This document shows positions 6,219 through 13,030 of a stretch of 20,333 bases of DNA, in pieces (the stretch's first letter is position 1; the number at the start of each line of letters is the position of its first letter). The notes beneath the pieces are model-generated. The model was not told the origin of the DNA, ran no database searches, and saw nothing but the letters and a program-made list of their open reading frames with translations. Source of the stretch: an uncultured Eubacterium sp. Its GTDB lineage: Bacteria; Bacillota; Clostridia; Lachnospirales; Lachnospiraceae. A program made the position numbers and the translations under genes. The stretch covers positions 1-20,333 of the forward strand of contig NZ_CAKRAS010000053.1 in the NCBI RefSeq assembly GCF_934295145.1, read 5' to 3'.

Positions 6219-8771
6219 ATGAGTGAGGTTACAAAACGGATCCGTGTGTATGGTATTGTTCAGGGGGTTGGTTTTCGCCCAACGGTGAGCCGCCATGCGA
6301 CGTCAAACGGGATTCGTGGAAGTGTTTGTAATAAAGGACCGTATGTGGAAATTTATGCGCAGGGTTCGGCAGAGCAGGTAGATGGATTTCTCAAAGATCT
6401 TGAGGAATGTCCTCCGAAGCGTGCGGCGATTTTAAAAATAAATACAGAGGATCTTTCGACAGAGGATGCACTACAGTTTGATACCTTCGATATTATTGAG
6501 AGTGAAAAGACAAAAGGTGAGATTTTTGTTTCACCGGATATTGCAATCTGTGACGAGTGTAAAGAGGAAATGTACAATCCGAAGGATCGTCGTTATCTGC
6601 ATCCTTTTATCAACTGTACCTGTTGCGGACCGCGACTGACGATTTTGGATTCGCTGCCGTATGACCGGGAACGTACCAGTATGAAGGAGTTCCCGATGTG
6701 TCCGGATTGCGCAAAAGAGTATTATGATCCGGAGACACGGCGTTACGATGCGCAGCCGGTGTGCTGCAATGAGTGTGGACCTGAGGTGTATCTGATCGGC
6801 AGAAATGAGCGGGGCAGAGCGGCCATTACATATACGCGGCAGGTGATTCATGATGGCGGAATTGTGGCGATCAAAGGAATCGGCGGTTTTCATCTGTGCT
6901 GTGATGCGACAAATGAGGAAGCCGTCAGTCGATTACGTATGCTAAAATGCCGTCCGGCAAAACCATTTGCGATTATGGCAAAAGATGAGAATGTAGTAAA
7001 ACGGGAATGCATTGTGACACCGGAGCAGGAAGCGATTCTGACTGGTCATCAGAAGCCAATCTTACTTCTGGACAGACGTCCAGATGTGCAAATAGCAGAG
7101 AAGAACGGTGTTTTAGAAATGACAGGGGTAAAACAACTACAGTTGGATAAAGAACTGAAACAGGAACATATATCCGGGACACGACTTGCTCCATCTGTGG
7201 CTCCGGGAAATCCGAAAGTTGGCGTGATGCTTCCATATGCACCGGTTCAGTTACTGATTTTTCAGTATGATGATGGGATTGAAATGCCGGATTTACTGGT
7301 GATGACAAGTGGAAATACTTCCGGCGCACCAATCTGTCGGGATGATGAGGAAGCAGTTGCGGAGTTATCTCATTTGTGCGATGCGATTTTGTCACATAAT
7401 CGAAAAATTCGGATTCGCGCCGATGACACCGTCATGGATTTTTACAAAAATGAGCCATACATGATCCGTCGCTCCAGAGGCTATGCGCCGTTGCCGTTTA
7501 TGACATCAGTGGACTGGAAAGGTCAGGTGCTTGCGGTTGGCGGTGAGTTGAAAAATACGTTTTGTATCGGTGTGGACAGTCGTTATTATCCATCTCCGTA
7601 TGTGGGAGATCTGGAAGATCTGCGAACAGTGAAAGCTTTGCAGGAAACAATTCACCGGTTTCAGACGTTGTTGGAGGTGGAGCCGCAGGTGGTTGTCTGT
7701 GATCTGCATCCGAAATACAATTCCACAGTTGTGGCAGAAAGTCTTGGTTATCCAATGCTTCAGGTGCAGCACCATTATGCACATATTTTATCCTGCATGA
7801 CGGAAAATGACTGTCAGAAGCCAGTCATCGGTGTATCTTTTGACGGAACCGGATACGGAACAGATGGAACCATCTGGGGCGGAGAAGTTTTGCTGGCAGA
7901 TTATCAGGATTTTACGAGATTTGGCAGTATTACACCGTTTTTGCAGATCGGTGGAGACGCTTCTGCAAAAGAAGGATGGCGTATCGCTGTTTCCATGATC
8001 TACGGATATACAAAAGACCGGGAAAAAGCATGGGAGGCCATTGAAAAACTGGGACTTTGCAGTGAACAGGAAAGCAAGGTGCAGTTTACCATGGCAGATC
8101 GAAAGATCAATGCGGTGATGTCGACCAGCGCGGGACGGCTTTTCGATGCGGTCAGTGCGATTCTGGGAATCCGGCGGCAGTCGAGTTTTGAGGGCGAAGC
8201 ATCTACGGCATTACAGTTTGCAGCAGAGGCATTTGAACAAAGATGCAGGCTGGAAAAAAGCGAAAAGCAAAGCAGCGAGCAGAATATAGCCGTGAAGTTG
8301 GCAGACGAAAATGATACAGAGAATTTGTTTACGGATACGATAATGATAAACACATTGAATACATTACGGAAGTATCTTGTAGAACAAAACATGGAAGAAA
8401 AATCCGAGGTTGTATCTGAATCAGAAGTATCGTGCGTGTTGAACACCGAGAAATTGGTACAGCACATTGTAGAAGCAAAATTACAAGGTGCAGACAGTGG
8501 TGCACTGGCTTACCTGTTTCATCAGACACTGGCGGAACAAATTGTGGCAGCTTGCATGGAAGCACGGAAAAGTTCCGGCAGAAAAAAGGTTGCTTTAAGC
8601 GGTGGTGTATTTCAAAACAGATTGTTACTGCGCTTGACAGAGGAACGATTGACGCAGGAAGGTTTTGAGGTGTTGCGTCATCACATGATTCCGCCGAATG
8701 ATGGAGGAATTGCCATCGGACAGGCAGCGTATGGTATGCATTGGTTACATAAAGTGGAAAAAGCGATTTAG
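6219..8771 (+). CDS. hypF: HypF carbamoyltransferase, Fe-cyanide ligand synthesis
   Basis: 850 aa from the ATG at 6219 with AGGAGA upstream; an in-frame ATG at 6165 starts inside a leader hairpin and is less likely. HypF turns carbamoyl phosphate and ATP into a carbamoyl group on HypE, the source of the cyanide ligands of the hydrogenase iron. Domains: acylphosphatase with VQGVGFRP (14-21); two zinc fingers of exact spacing CX2CX18CX2C (Cys111/114/133/136 and Cys161/164/183/186); a YrdC-like domain with AIKGIGGFHLCCDA; and a Kae1-like domain with VQHHYAH (516-522), FDGTGYGTDGTIWGGE and GGVFQN (795-800). It is ~100 residues longer than E. coli HypF, due to a charged insertion at ~675-745 and a smaller one at ~288-330. 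It opens the hyp region after element D. Confidence 0.97.
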   Translation: MSEVTKRIRVYGIVQGVGFRPTVSRHATSNGIRGSVCNKGPYVEIYAQGSAEQVDGFLKDLEECPPKRAAILKINTEDLSTEDALQFDTFDIIESEKTKGEIFVSPDIAICDECKEEMYNPKDRRYLHPFINCTCCGPRLTILDSLPYDRERTSMKEFPMCPDCAKEYYDPETRRYDAQPVCCNECGPEVYLIGRNERGRAAITYTRQVIHDGGIVAIKGIGGFHLCCDATNEEAVSRLRMLKCRPAKPFAIMAKDENVVKRECIVTPEQEAILTGHQKPILLLDRRPDVQIAEKNGVLEMTGVKQLQLDKELKQEHISGTRLAPSVAPGNPKVGVMLPYAPVQLLIFQYDDGIEMPDLLVMTSGNTSGAPICRDDEEAVAELSHLCDAILSHNRKIRIRADDTVMDFYKNEPYMIRRSRGYAPLPFMTSVDWKGQVLAVGGELKNTFCIGVDSRYYPSPYVGDLEDLRTVKALQETIHRFQTLLEVEPQVVVCDLHPKYNSTVVAESLGYPMLQVQHHYAHILSCMTENDCQKPVIGVSFDGTGYGTDGTIWGGEVLLADYQDFTRFGSITPFLQIGGDASAKEGWRIAVSMIYGYTKDREKAWEAIEKLGLCSEQESKVQFTMADRKINAVMSTSAGRLFDAVSAILGIRRQSSFEGEASTALQFAAEAFEQRCRLEKSEKQSSEQNIAVKLADENDTENLFTDTIMINTLNTLRKYLVEQNMEEKSEVVSESEVSCVLNTEKLVQHIVEAKLQGADSGALAYLFHQTLAEQIVAACMEARKSSGRKKVALSGGVFQNRLLLRLTEERLTQEGFEVLRHHMIPPNDGGIAIGQAAYGMHWLHKVEKAI

Positions 8772-8774
8772 CAT

Positions 8775-8803
8775 TTGACATAAATTAAGCGAAATGATAG
8801 TAT
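8775..8803 (+). promoter_or_regulatory. Candidate promoter of the antitoxin RNA
   Basis: TTGACA (8775-8780), a 17-nt spacer, TAGTAT (8798-8803), just after the hypF stop. It would start a short transcript near 8810 running toward the toxin's 3' end. Perfect -35, weaker -10. Confidence 0.5.
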
Positions 8804-8809
8804 AAATTT

Positions 8810-8908
8810 GAAAGACAAAAAGGTGCTACCGATAGACGGTTAGTCACAAAATATACTATTACAAAAAGTAATCGCTTAGTTTTGCAGACTGTGGGCGGTT
8901 ACTTTTTT
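8810..8908 (+). ncRNA. Candidate type I antitoxin RNA (~100 nt)
   Basis: Inferred transcript from the promoter at 8775-8803 to the shared terminator at 8863-8908. It is antisense to the end of the toxin reading frame (stop at 8899-8901) and its 3' UTR. Its 5' part carries GGTGCTACC and CGGTTAGTC, which recur inverted at 9069-9098. Converging transcripts over a common bidirectional terminator are the layout of par-like (Fst/RNAII) type I systems. Not proven; no reading frame of note inside. Confidence 0.5.
8863..8908. terminator. Bidirectional Rho-independent terminator
   Basis: AAAAAGTAATCGC (8863-8875) pairs with GCGGTTACTTTTT (8895-8907), with U-runs on both strands. It would end both the plus-strand antitoxin RNA and the minus-strand toxin mRNA, and it should also limit read-through from hypF into hypC. 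Confidence 0.8.
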
Positions 8909-8991
8909 GTTTGATTTATATATGCAATCAATATCATTACGATAATATTTAATATCATCATAATAAGGGAAAGCAGTTCGAAATCACTCAT
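8899..8991 (-). CDS. Small hydrophobic holin-like type I toxin, 30 aa
   Basis: A 30-codon frame read on the minus strand: it begins MSDFELLSLIMMILN, continues IIVMILIAYINQ and ends TKK. That is a short acidic/polar head, a single hydrophobic membrane span (~6-25) and a lysine tail, typical of the putative holin-like toxins of Firmicutes type I toxin-antitoxin loci. GAGGG lies 8 nt before the ATG. A near-consensus promoter (TTGCAT-17-TATAAT) lies ~110 nt upstream, giving a long structured 5' UTR with hairpins CAGAGG/CCTCTG and TCCTG/CAGGA, as is usual for toxins kept poorly translated. It would insert in the membrane and, if over-produced, depolarise it. It sits between hypF and hypC, in the opposite direction to both. 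Confidence 0.75.
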   Translation of the reverse strand: MSDFELLSLIMMILNIIVMILIAYINQTKK

Positions 8992-9105
8992 AAAGCAAAC
9001 CCTCTTTCATTAAATTTCCTGATAACAGGATTTCTATGTAATCAGAGGATTCAGTCCCTCTGTTGAAGGACTAACCGCCTACCGTTTAAGGTAGCACCCA
9101 AAGAC

Positions 9106-9134
9106 ATTATAACAAACGTGTGTTCTGCATGCAA
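9106..9134 (-). promoter_or_regulatory. Toxin promoter
   Basis: On the minus strand: TTGCAT (9134-9129), a 17-nt spacer, TATAAT (9111-9106), a near-consensus sigma-A promoter. The start is predicted near 9099, at the edge of the inverted repeat. Confidence 0.75.
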
Positions 9135-9154
9135 TAACAAATAATTGCATTTTT
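9129..9154 (+). terminator. Weak hairpin before hypC
   Basis: ATGCAAT (9129-9135) pairs with ATTGCAT (9144-9150), followed by TTTT and then the hypC ribosome-binding site. AT-rich and short; it overlaps the toxin -35 box. It could be a weak attenuator or simply chance. Confidence 0.3.
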
Positions 9155-9168
9155 AGGAGGAAAAATAT

Positions 9169-9378
9169 ATGTGTGTAGGTTTATCAGCAAAGGTAGTAAA
9201 AATCAGCAATGGCACAGCAGTGATTGATGCTGGCGGCGCAAAAAGAGAAGTTTCCGCCCAGCTTTTAGAAGATCTGGAGCCGGGAGATTACGTTATGGTC
9301 CACGCAGGTGTGGCCATCGCAAAGATTACCGATGAGGATGAGAGCGAGACAGATCAGCTCATGGAGGAATTTCTGTAA
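9169..9378 (+). CDS. hypC: HypC-family hydrogenase maturation chaperone
   Basis: 69 aa, with AGGAGG upstream. HypC carries the iron with its CO and cyanide ligands between HypD and the target enzyme, using its N-terminal cysteine. Here that is Cys2 (MCVGLSAKVV), which becomes the terminal residue once Met1 is removed. The core matches the family OB-like fold (VVKISNGTAVIDAGG, LEPGDYVMVHAGVAIAKI). The stop overlaps the hypD start by one base (TAATG), so the two proteins are translationally coupled, as expected for partners in a HypCD complex. The N-terminus departs from the common MCLAxPGKV form. That may reflect an unusual client enzyme; this is inference. Confidence 0.93.
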   Translation: MCVGLSAKVVKISNGTAVIDAGGAKREVSAQLLEDLEPGDYVMVHAGVAIAKITDEDESETDQLMEEFL

Positions 9379-10433
9379 TGGGAGAGACAAACAGCGAAAA
9401 TAAAAAAAGAACTGCCCGTGAAATCATAGAAAATTATAACGGTCCAAAAGTACGGATCATGGAAGTGTGCGGAACACATACCCATGAGATTTTCCGTCTG
9501 GGAATCCGAAAATTGCTTCCTGAACAGGTAGAACTGATCTCCGGACCGGGATGTCCGGTCTGCGTAACGCCGGTCAGCTTTATTGATGAGGCAATTTACC
9601 TGGCATTGGAAAAAGGTGTGACGATCTGTACGTTTGGTGACCTGGTGCGTGTGCCGGGTACAAAAATGAGTCTTGCGGGAGCCAGAGAGCAGGGAGCAAA
9701 AATCCATGTTGTATATTCTCCGGCAGATGCTGAAAAATATGCGAAGGAACATCCGGGAGAACAGGTGACCTTTTTGTCTGTCGGATTTGAGACAACGACA
9801 CCGGCGGGCTGTCTGTCTGTCAAAGCAGCAAAAGAGGACAGTCTGGATAACTATTCCCTATTGGTTGCCAATAAGACAATGCCACAGGCTTACGAGGCTT
9901 TAAAGGGCAGCGCAGATGTATTTTTATATCCGGGACATGTCAATGCTATTACAGGCACACATTTGTGTGAAGCCATGACAGAGGAAGGCGTCAGCGGTGT
10001 TGTGGCAGGATTTACCGCAAAAGAACTGATGACAGCGCTGGCGGTTTCCTTGGTAAAATTCCAGGAAGGCAAACCATTTTTTGTAAACTGTTATCCGCGT
10101 GTGGTGACACAGGATGGAAGCAAAGAAGCACAGGTTTTGGTGGATGAAATGATGGAAGCCTGCGATTCCGAATGGCGTGGACTGGGCGTGATCCCTGCTT
10201 CTGGTATGAGATTAAGACCGGAATGGCAGAATTTTGATGCCCGCATCAAATATCAGATGCCAAAAATTGAAGGAAAACCGAATCCGGCCTGTCGCTGCGG
10301 AGATGTATTGCAGGGAAAATGCAAACCGTCTGACTGCAAAGTGTTTGGAAAAGGCTGCACACCGCAGCATCCGATCGGAGCATGCATGGTATCCGGAGAA
10401 GGGGCCTGCTCCGCATATTATCAATATTCATAA
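9378..10433 (+). CDS. hypD: HypD, Fe(CN)2CO scaffold protein
   Basis: 351 aa, start overlapping the hypC stop. HypD, with HypC, holds the iron while the cyanide ligands from HypE are attached and CO is added. Conserved motifs are intact: VCGTHTHE with Cys31, GPGCPVCVTP with Cys59 and Cys62, and a cysteine-rich C-terminus (Cys305, 307, 315, 320, 327, 336, 344) that binds the [4Fe-4S] cluster. PGHVNAITG and GFETTTPA are also family signatures. Length is about normal (E. coli HypD is 373 aa). It is separated from hypE by 187 nt filled with hairpins, unlike the overlap with hypC. Confidence 0.96.
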   Translation: MGETNSENKKRTAREIIENYNGPKVRIMEVCGTHTHEIFRLGIRKLLPEQVELISGPGCPVCVTPVSFIDEAIYLALEKGVTICTFGDLVRVPGTKMSLAGAREQGAKIHVVYSPADAEKYAKEHPGEQVTFLSVGFETTTPAGCLSVKAAKEDSLDNYSLLVANKTMPQAYEALKGSADVFLYPGHVNAITGTHLCEAMTEEGVSGVVAGFTAKELMTALAVSLVKFQEGKPFFVNCYPRVVTQDGSKEAQVLVDEMMEACDSEWRGLGVIPASGMRLRPEWQNFDARIKYQMPKIEGKPNPACRCGDVLQGKCKPSDCKVFGKGCTPQHPIGACMVSGEGACSAYYQYS

Positions 10434-10446
10434 AAAGTTCCGCGAG

Positions 10447-10481
10447 GGCGCACATTGTCTGGGAGACAATGGTTTTGCGCC
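10447..10481. promoter_or_regulatory. Nested hairpin after hypD
   Basis: GGCGCA (10447-10452) pairs with TGCGCC (10476-10481); inside it CATTGTCT (10453-10460) pairs with AGACAATG (10464-10471) around GGG. It is a stable structure 13 nt after the hypD stop with no U-run. It may be part of a larger unit with the next element, or an mRNA stabiliser. Confidence 0.55.
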
Positions 10482-10501
10482 GACCGAAACAAAGTGTAGA
10501 T

Positions 10502-10580
10502 GTGCAGTGATTCTGAGATGAATATGTCAGCTTACGCTGACCAGAATCACGCACCAAGTCTCACGTGCGTTCGACTTGAA
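10502..10580 (+). repeat. Covarying structured element, copy B1
   Basis: GTGC-a-GTGATTCTG (10502-10515) pairs with CAGAATCAC-GCAC (10542-10554). Within it GTCAGC-TTAC-GCTGAC forms a second hairpin, and AAGTC (10556-10560)/GACTT (10573-10577) a third. It aligns without gaps over ~83 nt to the element at 11641-11716, and the stems are kept by paired changes. It lies directly upstream of the hypE ribosome-binding site. Confidence 0.7.
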
Positions 10581-10620
10581 AAAAATAAAGTTATACAGTA
10601 ACAGAAAGAAGGAAAACATA

Positions 10621-11628
10621 ATGGAAAATAGAACAGTCACAATGGCACATGGCGCCGGAGGAAAACAGACATCCGAATTGATCGACCAGGTATTTAAGGA
10701 GCATTTTGCAAATCCTGATCTGACTGCAGATGATGCGGCTGTACTGGTTCCGCCAGCAGGTAGAATGGCAGTATCCACCGATGGTTTTATCGTATCACCG
10801 GCATTTTTCCCTGGTGGAAATATCGGAAAACTGTCCATTTGCGGAACCGTCAATGACCTTGCCTGCATGGGGGCAAAACCATTGTATCTGACTTGTGCAT
10901 TTGTCATTGAAGAAGGTTTCCCGATGGAAGAACTGGAAGAAATTGCAGCAGCAATGGAGAAAACAGCAAAAGAGGCTGGCGTACATATCGTGTCCGGTGA
11001 TACAAAAGTAGCCGGAAAAGGTCAGGTAGATGGTGTTTTTATTACCACTACAGGAATGGGCGAGATTCAGGAAGGTGTAACGGTTGGCGGTGAACTGGCA
11101 AAACCGGGCGATGCAATTATTGTAACTGGTGATATTGGACGCCACGGATGCACGATTCTATTAGAAAGAGAAGATTTTGGTATCGATGCGGATGTGACAA
11201 GTGACTGTGCACCATTGTGGGGAACCGTAAAGGCAGTGATGGATACCACACACAACCTGCATGTTATCCGTGATGCCACAAGAGGCGGTGTCGGAACTGT
11301 TTTGTATGAAATCGCAGGACAGAGCAACGTGGGAATCCGTCTGAATGCAGCAGCCGTTCCGGTACAGCCGGAAGTAAAAGGTGTTTGCGGCATGCTTGGA
11401 CTGGAGCCGTTATACCTTGCCTGCGAAGGCAGGCTTGTCATTATGGCACCGAAGGAAGAAGCAGATGCCATCGTAGAGACATTGCGTAAATGCCCATATT
11501 CCGCTGATGCAGCCATTATCGGTGAAGTTATTGCTGATGAACCGGGCAGAGTTGTGATGGAGACAGAGATCGGAACACAGGCATTACTTCCGCAGCCAGG
11601 CGGCGAACTGTTGCCACGTATTTGCTAG
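10621..11628 (+). CDS. hypE: HypE, thiocyanate-forming maturation enzyme
   Basis: 335 aa from the ATG at 10621 (AAGGA upstream; an earlier in-frame ATG at 10576 lies in the leader repeat). HypE takes a carbamoyl group from HypF on its C-terminal cysteine, dehydrates it with ATP to a thiocyanate and hands cyanide to the HypCD iron. The decisive C-terminal signature PRIC is present, with Cys335 as the last residue. The N-terminus has AHGAGGKQT and the ATP-binding AIR-synthase-like fold (DDAAVL, TNDLA-type CGTVNDLACMGAKP, GDTKV, DATRGGVG). Full length and intact. It is flanked on both sides by copies of structured element B, which suggests its transcript is processed or regulated separately from hypCD. 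Confidence 0.96.
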   Translation: MENRTVTMAHGAGGKQTSELIDQVFKEHFANPDLTADDAAVLVPPAGRMAVSTDGFIVSPAFFPGGNIGKLSICGTVNDLACMGAKPLYLTCAFVIEEGFPMEELEEIAAAMEKTAKEAGVHIVSGDTKVAGKGQVDGVFITTTGMGEIQEGVTVGGELAKPGDAIIVTGDIGRHGCTILLEREDFGIDADVTSDCAPLWGTVKAVMDTTHNLHVIRDATRGGVGTVLYEIAGQSNVGIRLNAAAVPVQPEVKGVCGMLGLEPLYLACEGRLVIMAPKEEADAIVETLRKCPYSADAAIIGEVIADEPGRVVMETEIGTQALLPQPGGELLPRIC

Positions 11629-11640
11629 AAAATGTAGCGT

Positions 11641-11716
11641 GCAATAATTTTGAGGCGAATGTGTAAGTTTACACTGACTAAAATTATATATTGAGTCTCA
11701 CATGTATTCGATTAAA
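11641..11716 (+). repeat. Covarying structured element, copy B2
   Basis: ATAATTTTG (11644-11652) pairs with TAAAATTAT (11679-11687); an inner hairpin lies around the same TTAC loop as copy B1. Shared with B1 without gaps: GTGCA, GAAT, CTGAC, AGTCTCAC and TTCGA at identical spacing, then an A-run. It begins 12 nt after the hypE stop. Confidence 0.7.
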
Positions 11717-11740
11717 AAATGAAACAGGTTTAGAGGTGTG

Positions 11741-11947
11741 AATGTGCAATGAAAAGCAGAGAAAAACTGCAACGCAAGACGGTAGAGCAATTTCCGTTGC
11801 AGAAGCGAGCATAGCCCGCCCGTGGGAGTGTGTTTGAACCCGCCGGTTTTGCGGGTGAGTTCGCGGGAACGGGCGGAGATAAGCGGCGCAGCGTATGCAG
11901 GAAATTGTTCGTGTCTGCGTGCAGTTTTCTCTGCGTTCATGCACTTC
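11741..11947. repeat. Structured long-hairpin repeat, copy A3
   Basis: Same core as 63-260, in the same orientation: CGCCCGT/ACGGGCG and ACCCGC/GCGGGT around CGGTTTT, with the invariant TGAGTTCGCGG. The outer arms (11741-11800 and ~11900-11947) pair through GCAGAGAAAA/TTTTCTCTGC, ACTGCA/TGCAGT and CAATTTCC/GGAAATTG, and are unlike the outer arms of the other copies. It occupies the gap between hypE and the TM1266-like gene. Confidence 0.75.
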
Positions 11948-11987
11948 AAAAAAGTAAATTATCAGCCAGAAAAGGAGGAAACCATAC

Positions 11988-12263
11988 ATGGACACCAGAG
12001 TGGCGGTGATATCAATTATTGTGGAACAGGAGGATGCCATCGAAGAATTAAATATCCTTCTTCACGAAGCGCGCCAGTACATTGTCGGCAGAATGGGTAT
12101 TCCGTATCGCCCAAAGGGCATCAGTATCATCAGTATCGCCATTGATGCACCACAGAATACCATCAGTGCACTTTCCGGAAAAATCGGACGTTTGAAAGGT
12201 GTATCGGCGAAAACGGCTTATTCGAACGTTATCACCCCGGCAGAGGAAGGAGCAGAACAGTGA
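11988..12263 (+). CDS. TM1266-like small protein (iron-only hydrogenase system putative regulator family)
   Basis: 91 aa; AAGGAGG upstream of the ATG. The sequence VAVISIIVEQEDAIEELN, then ILLHEARQYIVGRMGIPYR and a final GVSAKTAYSNV, matches the TM1266 family: a small ACT/ferredoxin-like domain usually found beside [FeFe]-hydrogenase maturation genes and presumed regulatory. No DNA-binding domain is visible. It is the first gene of the second nitrogenase-like operon; its stop overlaps the GTG start of the NifH-like gene by four bases (GTGA), so it is co-translated with it. A role as ligand sensor or as an assembly factor for the enzyme is possible; neither is shown. Confidence 0.82.
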   Translation: MDTRVAVISIIVEQEDAIEELNILLHEARQYIVGRMGIPYRPKGISIISIAIDAPQNTISALSGKIGRLKGVSAKTAYSNVITPAEEGAEQ

Positions 12264-13030
12264 TCAAGATAGCAGTATACGGAAAAGGTGGAATCGGAAA
12301 ATCCACAACTGTCTCCAATGTGGCAGCAGCGCTGGCAGAGATGGGGCTGACGGTTATGCAGATTGGCTGTGATCCGAAGGCTGATTCTACCATCCAGCTT
12401 CGTCATGGGGAAGCGGTTCCAACTGTACTGGATTTATATAACGAGAAAAAACAGACCTTAGAGCTGGAAGATATGATTCGCATTGGCTACAACGGTGTCA
12501 TCTGTGTGGAAGCCGGGGGACCGACACCAGGACTTGGATGTGCCGGCCGTGGGATCATCACAGCTCTGGAAAAATTAAAAGAGACCGGGGCGTATGATGT
12601 ATACAAGCCGGATGTCATTTTATATGATGTGCTTGGAGATGTAGTCTGTGGCGGATTTTCTATGCCGATGCGAAATGGTTATGCAGACAAAGTATTTATC
12701 ATCACTTCCGGAGAAAATATGGCAATCCATGCAGCGGCTAATATTGCCATGGCGGTGAAAAACTTCAAAAACCGCGGTTATGCACAGCTTGGCGGTATTA
12801 TTCTGAACCGCAGGGATGTTTTGCGGGAAGAAGAAAAAGTTGCAGAACTGGCAGATGATTTCCATACAGAAGTGATCGGAACGTTGTCTCACAGCGAGCA
12901 GGTGGCACTGGCAGAAGCGCAGGGAATGACACTGATGGAGTGTTATCCGGACAGTGCTATGGCAGAGGAATATCGTGTAATTGCAAAAAAAATGTACACC
13001 CTGTGCGGTGGTAATATGGAGGAAAATTAG
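12260..13030 (+). CDS. NifH-like nitrogenase iron protein (set 2)
   Basis: 256 aa, GTG start at 12260 overlapping the previous stop (GTGA), with GGAAGGAG upstream. Signatures: P-loop GKGGIGKST (8-16), CDPKADST (37-44), GGPTPGLGCAGRGI with Cys94, and YDVLGDVVCGGF with Cys130. It is clearly paralogous to the gene at 2630-3391, with the same short C-terminus. It should act as ATP-dependent electron donor to the NifD/NifK-like proteins that follow without a gap. Having its own NifH suggests that the two component-1 complexes are served separately or expressed under different conditions; exchange between the sets cannot be excluded. Confidence 0.93.
   Translation: MIKIAVYGKGGIGKSTTVSNVAAALAEMGLTVMQIGCDPKADSTIQLRHGEAVPTVLDLYNEKKQTLELEDMIRIGYNGVICVEAGGPTPGLGCAGRGIITALEKLKETGAYDVYKPDVILYDVLGDVVCGGFSMPMRNGYADKVFIITSGENMAIHAAANIAMAVKNFKNRGYAQLGGIILNRRDVLREEEKVAELADDFHTEVIGTLSHSEQVALAEAQGMTLMECYPDSAMAEEYRVIAKKMYTLCGGNMEEN

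Larger units (their letters stand above)
8822..9098. repeat. Inverted repeats bordering the toxin cassette
   Basis: GGTGCTACC (8822-8830) with CGGTTAGTC (8837-8845) is repeated in inverted form as GACTAACCG (9069-9077) and GGTAGCACC (9090-9098). The right copy also has a local hairpin CTACC/GGTAG. As a result, the toxin mRNA and the antitoxin RNA would begin with nearly the same sequence, not complementary ones. Confidence 0.75.

Noticed and set aside
8000..8467. Long minus-strand frame inside hypF
   Set aside because: Serine/phenylalanine-rich shadow of the real gene; it coincides with the charged insertion of hypF.
6219..11628. A complete [NiFe]-hydrogenase maturation operon
   Set aside because: No hypA, hypB, structural subunit or maturation protease is present in any frame I examined.
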